A DNA stretch of 64,000 nt from NCBI GenBank assembly GCA_023634235.1, contig JAMKCF010000008.1:14041676-14105675 (forward strand), in the 5' to 3' direction. Positions 48,607 through 61,842 of the stretch are shown here, piece by piece. Below the pieces are notes generated by a model that ran no database searches, was not told the origin of the DNA, and saw only the letters and a program-made list of their open reading frames with translations. Position 1 is the first letter of the stretch. Each line of letters opens with the position of its first letter. Source of the stretch: Pisaster brevispinus. Lineage: Eukaryota > Echinodermata > Asteroidea > Forcipulatida > Asteriidae. The position numbers and the translations under genes were made by a program.

Positions 48607-50337
48607 AATAATTCGTACAAGAAATTGGAATATGGTATGATGGACAATATTTATATAACAAACGATTAGAGGTCGGTGAGGAAGCGCCATGGTTCACTAA
48701 TTACGACAGCCTTAAGAAAAAAAAATGGCAATTACGAAAACGATTTGACAGATTAGAAACGAAAAAACATATCTACATGAGAGAGGCAGAGACGAAAAAC
48801 TAAAACTGCGGTAGTACTGTCTTCCTAGATCTTGCACAAGATGAATCCGTTTTACACAGTATACGTAGTTCCTGCTGTTGTGTAGAAATTTGGTGCTTCT
48901 GGTTCTGGCTCTTGGCTGTGGCTAGATCTCTACCTTGTTGCCTTCGAAACCATTAAAGTGTTAAGTTAGCCAATCCAAACAAAGCCAATACAGTTCCTCG
49001 CGCCACCACCTTTACAAGCTTGCTGCAAACCCATAAAAAGCCGCCTTGTACGTAGACGTGCCTTGCTACGAGGAAAACAACATATGGGCAGCTTGCGCCA
49101 TCATCAACAAAAATCTATTAGATTAGGCATCCCAGTGATTTTGCAGAAGCCCATTTCATGCCGGCCTTGCAGAATCATTTGTAAAAACAAAAGGATGTTA
49201 TTTTGTAACATTATCCGTTCAATGGTCCTCCAAACTCTGTGATTACACGCACTGATCTGATTATGCTCAGAGTCGAGATGCACGGATAACGTGCCTCTCT
49301 GCCAGCTTTGCTTTTTGTTTTTCGTTTTCTAGACCACTATGTGTTTATACGCATATCCAAATTTAAGTGACAGTATAACATCGGTACTGCTAGAAAGCAC
49401 TCAAGTGAGCGCAAACCTCCGTCACCCTGAGCACGGAGGGCCCCAAAAACCCACTAAAACGGAGATTTGAGTGTTGTCGAACGACCAAAATGCTCCCCAA
49501 GGTAAGCAGCCTGTCTTTCACACAGACGTATACAAGTAGAGACGGGTAGCACAAATGGAAATCAGTGTTGGGATACCGTAATTATGACGGCACCCGACTA
49601 TGCCTCAAAACCACGGGCAAAATCCGTTAAACGTCCCCAATGAAGCATCGTGTGTAGCCACAGGCAAATTGGAAGATGCCGGTTTAAACTGTGTATTCTA
49701 CTCTTCAAATACCCCCGCTAGTCTTGAAAAAAAAAAATTAGTTACTTGTTTTGACTTCTGTATTATCAGGTTTTAAAAAGATAAGATTCATGCATTCAAC
49801 CCACGCTGTGTGGTTTATCCATCAAATGGATTAACTAAAATTGAAACTAAAGTGGCCCGTAGCATTCGTTAATCGCTTAGACCACTTTAACATATTGACT
49901 TAATATTTTCAGAGCAGTTTGTAAACTTTAAAATCACATTGTAAACTTTAAAATCACAAAAACCACATTCGAAGACACGAAAGTCGAGCCGCTTTCTCGT
50001 TCTTTACTAACTTTTTGCATGTCATACATGTGCGCACAGATGTCAGCCATGTCTTCACAAAATAAATTGCCGTTATAAAATTGAGACAATTTAGCAACAT
50101 GGTTAAGAAATAGGATACAAACTTATTGAGTAGTGGGACACCACACGCAAACACTACACAACAGACATTTTGAAGCTCAGCTGGTGTGAAGACTTTTTTT
50201 TCTCGTGAAAACGTGTTTTGCTGTCAGTCTATAGATATACATCTGCTCTCTCAAACGGTGTCCACCGACATCTGAGCAATTGATGCTTGGCTCGTGATTA
50301 ATCTTTAGACAACATTTTAGATCGACTAAACTTGCGG

Positions 50338-50370
50338 ACAGACAGACAGACAGACAGACAGAAAGACAGA
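50338..50370 (+). repeat. (ACAG)n microsatellite
   Basis: ACAGACAGACAGACAGACAG continuing with one A-for-C type change. Confidence 0.95.
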
Positions 50371-50429
50371 CAATCAAACAAACAAGGGCAAAAATAGCCT
50401 GATTGGCGGAGGTAATCTAGAGCACGGTA

Positions 50430-51200
50430 GTGGTAGGTTATACTATCTGAACGAATTACACGATGGTCCACCACGACTATGACAGTCATTACTAATACAA
50501 ACTGAGGAATACAAAATGGTACATCTAGAGTCTGGTAATGTTATTTACTCGAATTACACGATGGTCGACCACGCCTGTGACAGTCATTGCTAATACAAAC
50601 TGAGGATTACAAAATGGTACATCTAGAGTATGGTAATGGTAGGTTATACTACTGAACGAATTACGAATGGTACATCTAGAGTGTGGTTATGGCAGGTTAT
50701 ATTATCTGAACGAATTACACAATGGTCAACCACGACTGTGACAGTCATTACTAATACAAACTGAGGATTACAAAATGGTACATCTAGAGTATGGTAATGG
50801 TAGGTTATACTACTGAACGAATTACGAATGGTACATCTAGAGTGTGGTTATGGCAGGTTATATTATCTGAACGAATTACACAATGGTCAACCACGACTGT
50901 GACAGTCATTACTAATACAAACTGAGGATTACAAAATGGTACATCTAGAGTATGGTAATGGTAAGTTATACTATCTGCTGAACGAATTACACAATGGTCC
51001 ACCACGACTATGACAGTCATTACTAATACAAACTGAGGATTACAAAATGGTACATCTAGAGTATGGTAATGGTAGAGTATACTACTGAACGAATTACGAA
51101 TGGTACATCTATATGAGTGTGGTTATGGTAGGTTATGCTGAAGGGATTACACTAAATAAAATGGCCCAACCGCAGCTATGACAGCCCTCGATCATTATTA
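50430..51200 (+). repeat. Higher-order tandem repeat, 161-bp unit with deletion variants
   Basis: The word TATGACAGTCATTACTAATA or its TGTGACAG variant starts at 50479, 50576, 50737, 50898 and 51010, so spacings are 97, 161, 161 and 112. The 161-bp form has two related halves, each with AATGGTACATCTAGAGT.TGG and ACTGAACGAATTAC. The two central 161-bp units are nearly identical, pointing to recent amplification; edges are degenerate. Confidence 0.9.
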
Positions 51201-52533
51201 TAACTGTATACGGATTATAAAATGGTACGCCTAGAATTTGTTAAAAAACCTGTGATAGAAAGAGAGCGGTTTACACGAACGGTACAACGATAATACTAAC
51301 TACGGATTAAGTGACGTTTGAAGCTTAACATGGTGTGGATAATAAACAAGTAACTATTACTAGTAAACCTGTGGGTATTAACCATGTGTAATTTTTTTTA
51401 ATTTTAGGAGTTTTGGCTCCAAAAAGAGCTGTTGGCATGGACTCAGAACCAACACTCCCCCAAAACGAGATTTTACACGTGGGTGTATACGCTAGGTTTA
51501 CCCACGTTGCATCCAGACTAAGGGCTGCAGAATGATACAAGCACAATGTTCTCTGAGCAATGTACGAATGTACTATTAATGTTCACCTGAAAAGATTTTC
51601 TGTCTGCGTTAAAATAAATGACGATAAACAATTCATTTTGTTGTGTTGTGAGAGGCTTTTTATTTAGGTGTCCTTTCTGATCTTTGCTTAAAAACACTTT
51701 ACTTGAAACCATGAGATTTGTGGGGGGGCCTAAATTGTTTCTTAATAGAAGATAAGGTTACAACCATCGGTTGAATCTATTCTAAAATAATTTACGACAC
51801 ACTTTTTCTCCTCTTCTTCCACACTTTATTAGAAAGAAGAAAACATTCAAAAGAAAAAAAAATATTCAGAAGTGGTCAACATGAGACTGCGTCGATTCCA
51901 GTCCCTGAAGGACGAACAATATTGTGACCACCTCAAATAAAATTACAGCATCCCTAAATAACCGACAATGCACAACCTTAAAAAGAATCAATTGAAATGT
52001 GACTTTCTTAGTCCTCATATAATTATTGATTTCAATAATTGAATATCTCTTGAAAGCACTTTCCATGTACTGAGGTCAAAAATGCTATATCTCTCTGAAG
52101 ACAAACAAATGTATTGTTGAAGACTGGCAGAGTATCCGTAGTAGTTGTTCGAAACGTCAAGGCTTCTCAACCCTGCTGGTACTTTTCAGAACTGCTTTTT
52201 TGGAAGAAGTGGTTCTAGAAATGTCTCTTAATTTTAATCTCACTTTGTAATTGTACCGGTAGAATTTACGTGTACGGTCGCCATCCTTGTGATGTGGCAC
52301 TGTGAGTATGCCTAATGCATGCATGAAGGGTATTGACCTGCATCTTTGTCCGATTCCCGGTACACAATGACACTGAACGATTTAATTTTCAATTTATGAA
52401 AAAAAAGGTACCAGACTATTTTCCTTTCCTGCCTCAGGTACACTGGTCTGAATAGAAGAAAACAAGATGGTCGCACCAGGATACAAATCTAATAATAAAC
52501 AGCACTTGGTTTTACAATGGAAATATGCTTTTA

Positions 52534-53118
52534 CCGATGTGCAAGCCTCGTGCGTATCGAAAACGAGAAAACAACTTGTACATAGTCCATATTTTCCTAT
52601 GAAATCAAATCATCTTTAAACAATATTTATTTATACAAATTCTCGAAAATAAGAATATACATGGCAATTTGTTTTAAATACAATTTAAATTTTTATAATA
52701 CAAATTATTTGTTAAAATTAACGATGAAGCAAAATTAAAACTTGGGACAAAGATTCCTATTTTTTAGAAAGAAAATTTTCCAATCACGCCCGAATTTGTG
52801 CGACGATTACATAGGTTTAATGATAACATGAACGTCAGTTGGGCAAAATTCTTAATTGTTTACAGGTAACTGGAAACGGTTATTCTCGGGTTTTCTTTGT
52901 CGCTTTGTTAAATTTATTTTACTTTTTCATATAATATTCTTGGCAAAAATGTTACTTTCCCAACGATATTATTATAATTTTGTACAGCCATAAACCACCG
53001 GTAGGTCTACGTTAAACTAAAGTATTTGAAGAAACAGAATTGCGCGCACGTAAAACCAGATATGGTTCGGACCAGCTTGGTTCCGGAAGCTTACATACGC
53101 GCGAAACTTGCCACAGTC
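52534..53118 (+). mobile_element. Long (585 bp) member of the GTGCAAGTCTCGCGCG family
   Basis: Starts GATGTGCAAGCCTCGTGCGT and ends ACATACGCGCGAAACTTGCC then ACAGTC, an inverted pair with the MITE termini. The GGTTCGGACCAGCTTGGTTC segment near the right end matches the centre of the short copies. It aligns throughout with the reverse complement of 60417-60986. The interior is AT-rich and has no transposase frame. Confidence 0.8.
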
Positions 53119-54959
53119 TGTTGCAAACACACAGTGTTTTTATTTATACGAGTCAGTGATGTGGTTTGTAGCACCCTGTGGCTCATTTATGTTATCAACC
53201 CAAACAAAAAGTCCTCAAACTAAATTTAGACATCATTTTGATTATTTTGTCAGGCCAATATTACTGCCCAGTATCCCTTTAGATCTCATAGGATACCTTA
53301 AGGAAATCATAGTGATTTAGTTGGGGCTCGTTGGTGTGATTTTGCTCATCTGCAATTTGTTGCAATTTACATACGCCCACCTTTTATTTGAAGCCTGGAG
53401 TAGCGTTTACAGGGTAAGTACTAAATAAGTAATTACTGTTTGGAAATAAGGGACTTATGATCTGAGAGCTTTGCATAAGACAAGTTTTATAGGATGATTT
53501 TGCGAAGCACACCGCTTTTTCGAGTAGTCAAACTGTATGAATCGGAAGATGATCGGGTTTACCTAGCGTTATCCTTTTGTGGGTCCACTCCTGATCCAAA
53601 CATAACCCACTCAGCACAAATCTTCACTTCACACTGACAGACGAGACCTTATAAAATAAAAATAAGTCTACACTCAAATCCTTTATTGCCAAATATCGTT
53701 CAGGGAGATCAAGGAAAAATAACGCGTGGAAATCGCCGGGATTTGCTACGCCCACTCTGTATTTTATTGCAGGTATATGGCCTTTGGAAACAAAACTTCC
53801 AGCATAACGCAAATAAGAGCTAGTATCTACCAGTGAACACATGAAAGAGGGGGTAAAGTTGATTTTGTAGACTGTACGGATATTTCTGGGGTTTTTTTTC
53901 TTAGCTAGAACTGGCATTTATCGAAAGAAAAATGGAAAAATTTCAATCCGAAGTTGACTTATGACAACGTTCCTAGACAGTTTTCAATATTTACCCGACT
54001 AATCCAAACATCGAGATCGAAGACATTTTCACAAGTTGGTTGGATGGAAACATATTGAAATCCAGAGGATATAAATGAATTTACCCTGTTAAAAAAAAAC
54101 TAATAATGTAATATAAGTTTAAGTGTACAAACTGCACCAGTGCCTATAACAATACAGCGTCCCTTTCCATCATTCGAGGCCCACGCAAATCCCAAAGCCC
54201 GGCAGTCTGTTGTAATTACTATTGGTGATATCAAAGTATTTTTTCCTCAATTTCAATAAATGATTCCAGAGAACTGTTAGTCCCTGCTGCACGATTAGGA
54301 GTTTGATATCTTAAATGGCTCGGGCCACTTTATTCCGGTAGTTAGAGCCTATCGAATGTGTCTCTGTCATCTTGGCCACGCCGAGGAATTCCTCAGCCGG
54401 ATTAATTCCTTTTCTTCAAGGATCGTTCCCCGGGAAAAAAAGAGAGCATAAGATTGCCAGTTGAGGGGTAGATCAGAGAGCAAAGTTCTTTCCGAGGGCT
54501 ACTTTAAACCGGAAAGTTGCTTTGTATGTATGTCAGTCATAACTTGTAGGAGGTATACAATGACTACGGTCAATGGTCTCGATTCCCATTAGCTGGACAT
54601 TTGAAATCAATCACTCATGTCTGGAAATTGAAATTCAGCCCACATCGCTAAGTGGGACACCTGAAGACGGAGGAGTTTACAGAGGCGAGGTGACACCGTT
54701 TAATGACAGTCAAAAGACACGTCATTTTACAGGATGTACAAACCCGTCAAACTTTCAGTGTTTCAGGGGGGGGGGTGGCAATTAGTGCATTAACATTTCC
54801 TAAGCCTATTTCGAAGAAGTGTAATTTGAAATTAACTGTTGGCGCTAGTTTCCTGTTGTCAGGAGCAAATGACTACGCAGGCCGAAACGTCGCAAAAATT
54901 CCACTTCAAACGAAATGACATTTGTGTCATCGTCACAATAAAACCAAGATATGATTTAC

Positions 54960-55163
54960 ACTCTCACAACTCCCAGGTCAGAACTACAACGGATTCCGGG
55001 TCCCAAGGGTGCCTGAACTAATCCGGGTCAGGCTGACACGGAAACTGGTTTTGAACAATGGCATTTGACCTCTGACCTCTGCGTTAGTTCGATTCATTCC
55101 TGGGTCATTTTGACACAGAACCTGGAATCTGGGTGAATTTTGACCCGGGACTTTTTAGCGTGT
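54960..55163. mobile_element. GGGTCAGAATTGACC-family element, TA-flanked
   Basis: TA, then CACTCTCACAACTCCCAGGT and CAGAACTACAACGGATTCCG. Right end TTTTGACCCGGGACTTTTTA then GCGTG and TA. Confidence 0.8.
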
Positions 55164-56423
55164 ATTGTTAAATGTACAGTAGATGAGAAGCAAACAATAA
55201 TGCGCACCAGGAACTACATATATGCAGATGAGCCACGGGTAGTCGTCACAATAGAAAAGGGTTTGCAAATAAGCTTTTCGAATTATGATTTCCACAATAC
55301 ACCACACTTCTAAAGTAACAAATCTACAATAAGCATTAAGTATTTTAAACAGGATCAGGAAAACATATTTTGGTCGCGTTTACAATGTGATTTCAGTATC
55401 AGCAATTATATTTTCGTTGTAGATAAATCGCTGATGATGTCTCACACCATCTTAGGCAAATCGTATATTTTCGTCTGGAGAAAGGATGTTCTTTAAATTT
55501 GTGAACCGTTCAAAATGCCACATCGTTCCATGTGAGTCTGTAAACTGCAACGACCTCGTACAATCCGGCAACTCGATCTGTCAGGTCAAACTAACGCTCT
55601 AACTACTACGGTGCATTCTTTTTTATTTGTTTCTTCAGGTAATAGCTATTTTTGCTCATGGACCATTTTGCTATGACCATCCCGAGAGCTTTTCTTCCAT
55701 TTGCAACTATTTCCCAGACGGCAAGGAATAATTACAACGCCGGGCTTCCCAATCGGCAGGCCTAACACTTCGCAGCAGTGGTTAAGAAACCTAACTAGGG
55801 AATACTCATTGACAAGTGAACTGTTAGAATGACTAAGTTAAGTAATCAAAGACATAATTGGTTCTCATTTGCACAAACTGTCCCGGGAGAGTCGAGAGAC
55901 AATCGGTGCATTTCATTCGGACTGCGACAGCCTCGATCCCCAGCTATTTGCAACAGTGGTGGAGACAAGTCGGACCATGCGTGCTCGTATGATTAAAACA
56001 CGGCTCCTGTCGGACTGATGAACCCAGGATCCCACGGGACAATTTGGTTCTCGCTCGTAATAGATGAACAAAGCGAGTTCCTCTATCTGCTCTTCGCCAA
56101 CAATAATCTCGAATTATATATCGTCTAGTTTCCGTGTTTTGGCGACAACTCGGGGGGGGGGGGGGGGCTGCAAAGAAACTAAAAACCGATCTTTCACGGG
56201 TCTGTAAATGACGATTAGATGACATTAATGGAACTGAAAACCGTTTGAGTTGAAGGAAAAGTGGGTCATTACGAACAATAATCGATGGTTGGAGTCAGAC
56301 AATGAATTGCAAATGGAAAGTTTTCAAAGTAGTAAAGAAAACTTATAATAGCCGCTGTTCAGAATTTTGAACCATAAGTTGGTAGGACGATATTAGAGTT
56401 AGACATTAATTTCCCGTCGGCCA

Positions 56424-56745
56424 TTCTGGTTCGACTTAATGTTTGGGACAACATTGTTTGTCGGACAGTATGAGATGTATCAGACAGAATGGTTTGTCGG
56501 AAAATGGGCTGCTAATAATTATCTGTCGAACATAAAAGTCTGTCGGACAAAATGAGTAGTACTTCGTGAATTTTCGATCATAATCAATTATTGTGATCCA
56601 TCTGACATAATGGGTTGGAGAAATTGTGTCGGCCATCATTACTATAGTCAAACATTATGGGCCAGGCTGTGTAGGCCGTCTAGCATAATGGTCTGTCAGA
56701 CGTAATGGTTCAAACCGTTTGTTGGGGGAAATGGTCCACGTCGGA
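56424..56745 (+). repeat. Very degenerate minisatellite, TGTCGGACATAATGG words
   Basis: TTTGTCGGACAGTATGAG, GTCTGTCGGACAAAATGAG, CATCTGACATAATGGGTT and GTCTGTCAGACGTAATGG recur at irregular 20-60 base spacing. Old tandem array or clustered short repeats. Confidence 0.6.
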
Positions 56746-57028
56746 CTTGACCAAACAAAACTAATGTAAAGTATCTAACCATGTACATGTACTACTTAAT
56801 ACTGACAGATTGAAACCGTGGCCGCGTGTCTATCGTCAACAACATGCACTCAACTATAACCCTGCCCGCTACCATATTATCCGAAACACTGGGATCTCAC
56901 GTAGTAAATATGGATTTGTACGTCGCCTGCGGGCCAACAAAACTAACGCCACTTGTTTAAAGGTATATTGGGTCATAGTTTGTAACTACTCCAAAAACTA
57001 ACTTGGGGTTTAACAGAGAGAAAAAAAT

Positions 57029-57100
57029 GTCTAGAGCAGGATTTGAACCTGCGACCTCCGGTTTAAAGTGCCGGCACTCTACCGACTGAGCTTTCAAGCC
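57029..57100 (-). tRNA. tRNA-like arm (TTT loop), likely not functional
   Basis: A box AGCTCAGTCGGTAGAG, perfect 5-bp T stem GCAGG/CCTGC with TTCAAAT loop, anticodon loop ACTTTAA (TTT at the anticodon, C at base 33). The acceptor stem has two mismatches. The best folded of the three tRNA-like segments, but embedded in a repeat. Confidence 0.5.
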
Positions 57101-57171
57101 CTATGTTGGCGGTCCCCCTGTGCTGTCAATATCTTGGCTTGGGTGCCGAATAGAGAGACCGCAAACATAAG

Positions 57172-57241
57172 GGCTAGATAGCTCAGTTGGTAAGGCGCCG
57201 GAACGTTTAACCGGGGCGTAGGTTCGAATCCCGCTCTAGTG
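57172..57241 (+). tRNA. tRNA-like arm, degraded
   Basis: A box TAGCTCAGTTGG and B box GGTTCGAATCC are intact; the D stem is broken by GGTAAGGC and the anticodon arm is CCGGAACGTTTAACCGG with a nine-base loop. Clearly a derived copy. Confidence 0.45.
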
Positions 57242-58618
57242 AATATATTTTCGTTCAACCTGAAGTTATTTAAAATTTACCCATTCAGTTTCCCTCCAGC
57301 CTAAATTCAACTTTAAACCCAACAATACATTAAAAGCTACACATAGAATTACGTCCGCGGTGATTCCATTTACAGGTCCGCCCTCAAAGCACTTGACTAA
57401 ATTTAGAATACAATTCATAGCAATTAAGATGTATTGACCTTCTTTTGGAAGCCCGTCTTTTTTTCCAACGTCTTTTTACAAATTGGAAAATAAAAAACAT
57501 CCGGGGTTTTAAATTTCTGATCAGATTTTAATTTTGTGACATTTTGATTCTATTCCCAAAATAAACGACATGCCAGAAATTGTTTGCAATAAATATAGAG
57601 TTAAGTAACAGAAGTTGTCCACAACGGTTGTGTTTTTCTCAGCTATGTTTAAAATATGAAAGGTTAGTTCCGTGTGCAGACATAACCCAAATTATATTCT
57701 GAAGATTATCTGTCCACTGGGATTTATAAAAAAATTTACTTTTCAACACCATGCTCCAGGGTATGGTCAACCCCTTCTCAGGTTTTCCTCGAACCCCCAG
57801 TTGACTGAACCCAAACACAAATTTTCCTTTCAACTGTATCTCTGAAGGGCATAAAGAGGTTGTCGAATGAAAGTCTCACGGGGACAAGAATACTACACAT
57901 TTTCACCGGTCTACTACTCTTTGTGCAATGTGCAGCACTCTTTGCTCATTGAGCTCATTCATCACATTACCGTTTTCCGCTTTCACATGACCCATTTAAA
58001 CCAGCGTGACTCGCCACGACCTGCCATGACCTGGGTACTGTCTTTGTGGTGACCGCTCGGCCACGACATTATAGACTGGTTGGCTTGGATGACCGAATGT
58101 CAGCAAAACATTTCATCCTGTTAACAGATGTTGTGACCAAATTCAACATTGTCTGCGAACTTTCAATTAGAAAAAATACCTCCCACGATTGGTTGCTTTG
58201 TCTCCAACAAATTTAACACTGTTTTTAAATATTCACAAGCTGTGGCTATCTGCTTTTTGCTTTACATTTATGGCTTTCCGTAGTTTTCCAACCTCGGTTT
58301 GGCAAAAACTCGGGATGTGACGTTGCAATAGAAAGGGTCTATACGTAATGCATAATTACATTATTTATTTCGAATTTGTTTCTTCTTCTTCTTTTTTTCT
58401 TAAAAAAAATTTCAAGGGCAGTTTGATTTTAATGACAGGATGACTTCCGTCCGGCTAGCTTTTCGCTTTTCGCAGCTGCAATTATAGGCCTAATAGGCAA
58501 CTAAACGTTATGCCTAAACAGTCGGCTAGCTTCTTGTGTCCGCATAATCTACTCTATCATCCAAAAAGATTTTAAACAGTCGTCAAACTGCTCGTTTCTG
58601 TATGTTGGTGTGATAAAT

Positions 58619-59045
58619 CGTGTCGTTGCCAAGCGGATAAGAGCACCGGACTCAAGCTCTGGTGTTTCTGATCAGCAGAGTGTGGGTTCGAGTCCCGGTC
58701 GTGACACTTGTGTCCTTAAGCAAGACACTTAACCATTATTGCTTCGTCCTTCGGATGGGACGTAAAGCCGCTGGCCCCGTGTGTTGTGTACCACACGTAA
58801 AAGAACCCAGTGCACTTGTCGAAAAGAGAAGGGGTTCGCCACACGGTGTTCCTGGTTTGATTGGCTGTTTATTGCGCCACAGCACCTTGTAAACAATTAC
58901 ATGGTGCTATGTAAAGGAGTAGGTCTCTTACTTCAAACGAAGCCCCACATACCTTGCAAGAAAATAATTAATGTTGAAGCTCCTTGAGCGTCACACTGAG
59001 TGAAGGATATGAGTGCTATTTAAGAAGCCATTATTATTATCATTA
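58619..59045 (+). mobile_element. tRNA-Leu-derived SINE, near full length
   Basis: The head GTCGTTGCCAAGCGGATAAG, an anticodon arm CCGGACTCAAGCTCTGG, a variable arm and GGGTTCGAGTCCCGGTCGTG make a type II tRNA-Leu-like region with A and B boxes for RNA polymerase III. A body follows with CAAGACACTTAACC, GGATGGGACGTAAAGCC and ACGTAAAAGAACCCAGTGCA, and a tail ending in TTATTATTATCATTA. About 427 bp. SINEs encode no protein and move with LINE enzymes. Confidence 0.88.
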
Positions 59046-59499
59046 AATCCGAAATACCCAGAACAGTCGTCGTGTTAATCACGCCGATGCTGTGCTGACA
59101 TTGTTAAATGTAGCAGTGAATTTGACGCGTCCTCCAATGAAGACAGCTGAGTAATATAAAGTGATTTAGGCTATGTTCAAGTTATCTAATGGTGAAACAT
59201 TAAAGGTGCGTCATGACAAATAATATCCACGTAAGTAGGATATGAAAGATGTAAAGTTGGAAATTTTGTAGATTTTTTTGTTTATATAGGCCGTGACTGA
59301 TGTCACTTTAAGCTTCCCATTTAAACGTATCATACATGGGGTTTCATATTGGAAACATTAAACTTTAATTAGTCCTCGCTAAACACACAACACTACCACC
59401 CTGCGAACATGTCTTCACTGTTTGGTGGCCACGGTTTTGAGAAATGACCTAAAAACTACTTATGCTCAGTCTTGTTGGGGACACGTTCATAACAAGAAA

Positions 59500-59715
59500 G
59501 TATGCATATTTAACACCGCGCGTGCGCACTAAGACTACTGGCGGGCAAAATGTCGTGCCTTTTTTTGTGAAGGTGGCGTGACGCATATGCGTTTGTGCCA
59601 GAGTATCAATGGTTTGTGAGTCTGCCTAGAGCACACGTCTATGGCGTTTGCCAACCCAAACTGTATGTACCCATGCGTGGAAGTAATTAGCATATTTCGT
59701 GGGACTCGGGGCTCA
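59500..59715 (+). repeat. Dispersed repeat, second copy of the 29.8-kb family
   Basis: Contains GAGTCTGCCTAGAGCACACG, TCTATGGCGTTTGCCAACCC, CCATGCGTGGAAGTAATTAG and CATATTTCGTGGGA in the same order and orientation as 29840-30070. Confidence 0.75.
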
Positions 59716-60416
59716 TTATTAAGTGCTTATTTTGATTTTGGGTGCTGGCTGGCGGTCATAATTCTCGCGCATGTCGGTATTTTTCAGACGAAAACATTTC
59801 TCCAGACAATGTCACTTGTTTCTGATTTGGTCAAAGTACAGCTCATTCGAAGAGGGCAGGTTTTATTAAACGATAAACTGACCCTTGCTCCACGGGTTGA
59901 CGAAGTCAGGGTACATGACTAGTCGACGTTCTCGTTGACATGTTTTGTAATGTTTGCATTAAGTTATAAGACTAGCCAGGGGTAGAAACATTTTGTTAAG
60001 GTCGAAACTTGCATTAACAATGTTTGCATTTATACCACGAGTAATTTAGTTTGCAACAGCTATCTTTTCTCTTCTTCTTTGTTAAATTTCCTTTAATTTA
60101 TGAGAACATTTCAAGCAAGCTGCACTTTTATAATAACTGTTACTTATTTCTGTATTAAAAAAACACACCATACATCAAACAAATCGTGGATTTCCAATAT
60201 GCTCCGTGGCTTATCAAAATGAACAGTCGTCGTAATATTATAGAGACGTTTGATGTAACGGCTAGTTGGTGTGTCAGACCGTCTATGCGTGGAGAATGTC
60301 TTGTCTTTGCTGGCAGTAAATACAAACCCGAGTCAATTATTCTTCGTGATTCTTCAGAAGATTGTCTTCTGTTTGCTCGGAATGTCTTCTGTTTGCGTCT
60401 CCAACTTCAAAGCAGA

Positions 60417-60986
60417 GACTGGTGCAACTCTCGCGGGGACCAAGTTGGTCCAAACCATGTTGAGTTTAAAGTGTGCGTGCATCTGTTTCTTCAAGAAGCG
60501 CCTACTCTAGTTTAACGGAGTTGTGGCTAAAAATCTATACCATATTGATGGGAAAGTCAAATTTAGCCATGACATATATGAAAGCAAAGTAAATTTATCA
60601 AATCAACAAAGAAAACCAGAGAATAAGACTTGACCTCCGTTAGAGTTACATGTAAACAATTACGAATTATGCCCAACTGACGTTCATGTTTTCATTAAAC
60701 CTATGTAATGGTCGCGCAAAGTCGGTCGTGATTGGCAAATGGGGTTTCTAAAAAATAAGCAACCTCATCCAAAGTCTGAATTTTGTCTCATTGTTAATTT
60801 TTGTATGACCTATATTTTATAAAAATTGACGTGTATAATAGAACAAGTTGCTGCATGTACTTTTATTTTCAAGAATTTTGTATAGGTCTAAATAGAATTT
60901 ATAAAGAAGATTTTATTTCATATAGTAAACATAGTCCTCGTTAGAAATGGTGTCTCGTTTTCGATACGCGCGAGACTTGCACATTC
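60417..60986 (-). mobile_element. Long (570 bp) member of the GTGCAAGTCTCGCGCG family, inverted
   Basis: Starts GACTGGTGCAACTCTCGCGG and ends TTTTCGATACGCGCGAGACT then TGCAC. Its reverse complement aligns with 52534-53118 including TACATAGGTTTAATGA, ACATGAACGTCAGTTGGGCA and TTGTTTACA. Non-coding. Confidence 0.8.
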
Positions 60987-61842
60987 TTCCACGACCTGAC
61001 TCGGCACTGCTAACATTCTATGGTCCTTCATACACGGCAATGTTATTTCACTAATCATTCCCCAACCGACTGGATGTAGTGTAATGAACGAAACACTAAG
61101 TTCACCCACAAAGTATACAAGAGACTTGCGTAATCACGGAAAACCACATTGTGACCGTTATGAAACGCTTTAAATATCGACCAAACCAAATTGCATTACG
61201 ACAGCGCACATTTTCCACCCGGATAAACTTCAAATAATTATTAACAACCGAAGAGGGAGGAACCTTCCGCTCGCTGCGCCGTGATTCCTGTCTATTTAAC
61301 GGCACGGCAGATTTACTCAAGCCTGCTCCTCGGCAGACCACTCCGTTTAAATGATGACCACTTAAGTCTGCTAGTCGAACATGGTAACTCCTTTAGTCTC
61401 ATAGATTTTTTCTTACTTTCGGATCGATGAAGATGGAGACTCAAAAATGGCGTCAGACGTACACCAGCTAATCACCCTACTATGTTTTAATTGAAAATTT
61501 TATCTGTAAATTGATTTAAAGGAACCTTGACGATGAATGTTTTGGGTGTAAATTTACAACTATAAAAGACTTATGGATCACAAAGTACAAATTTAACCCC
61601 TGCCGGAGGGGGAGGGGATGGAAATTGATGTTTCATCATATCGCTGAACGGATTTGGACATAGTTGGGTTAAGTGGTTTTTAATTCTTGGATTGTTATGG
61701 AGATGGTGACGTCATTTAGAGGTGGTATTCAAATTACTTTTTCGCTAGTGTGGTTTGCAGCGTTTAAAGGGATGGTACTTTTTTTTCGAAATGACATTCA
61801 ATTTGTTGAAAATATATTTTCTGCTAATAACAAATATCATAA

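Larger units (their letters stand above)
57029..57300. mobile_element. Foldback element with head-to-head tRNA-like arms
   Basis: A minus-strand tRNA-like segment (57029-57100) and a plus-strand one (57172-57241) face each other across about 70 bp. The pairing extends past the tRNA parts: CTATGTTGGCGGTC on the left matches GACCGCAAACATAA on the right. The right flank (TTATTTAAAATTTACCCATT) matches the flank of the tRNA-like segment at 3894, so both loci belong to one family. Confidence 0.75.

Noticed and set aside
59641..59922. Open frame of 93 residues with a hydrophobic stretch
   Set aside because: Starts inside a dispersed repeat also present at 29.8 kb where the frame is not kept.
60186..60515. 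Open frame of 109 residues
   Set aside because: Its 3' part falls in the TA-type element at 60417-60986; no domain.
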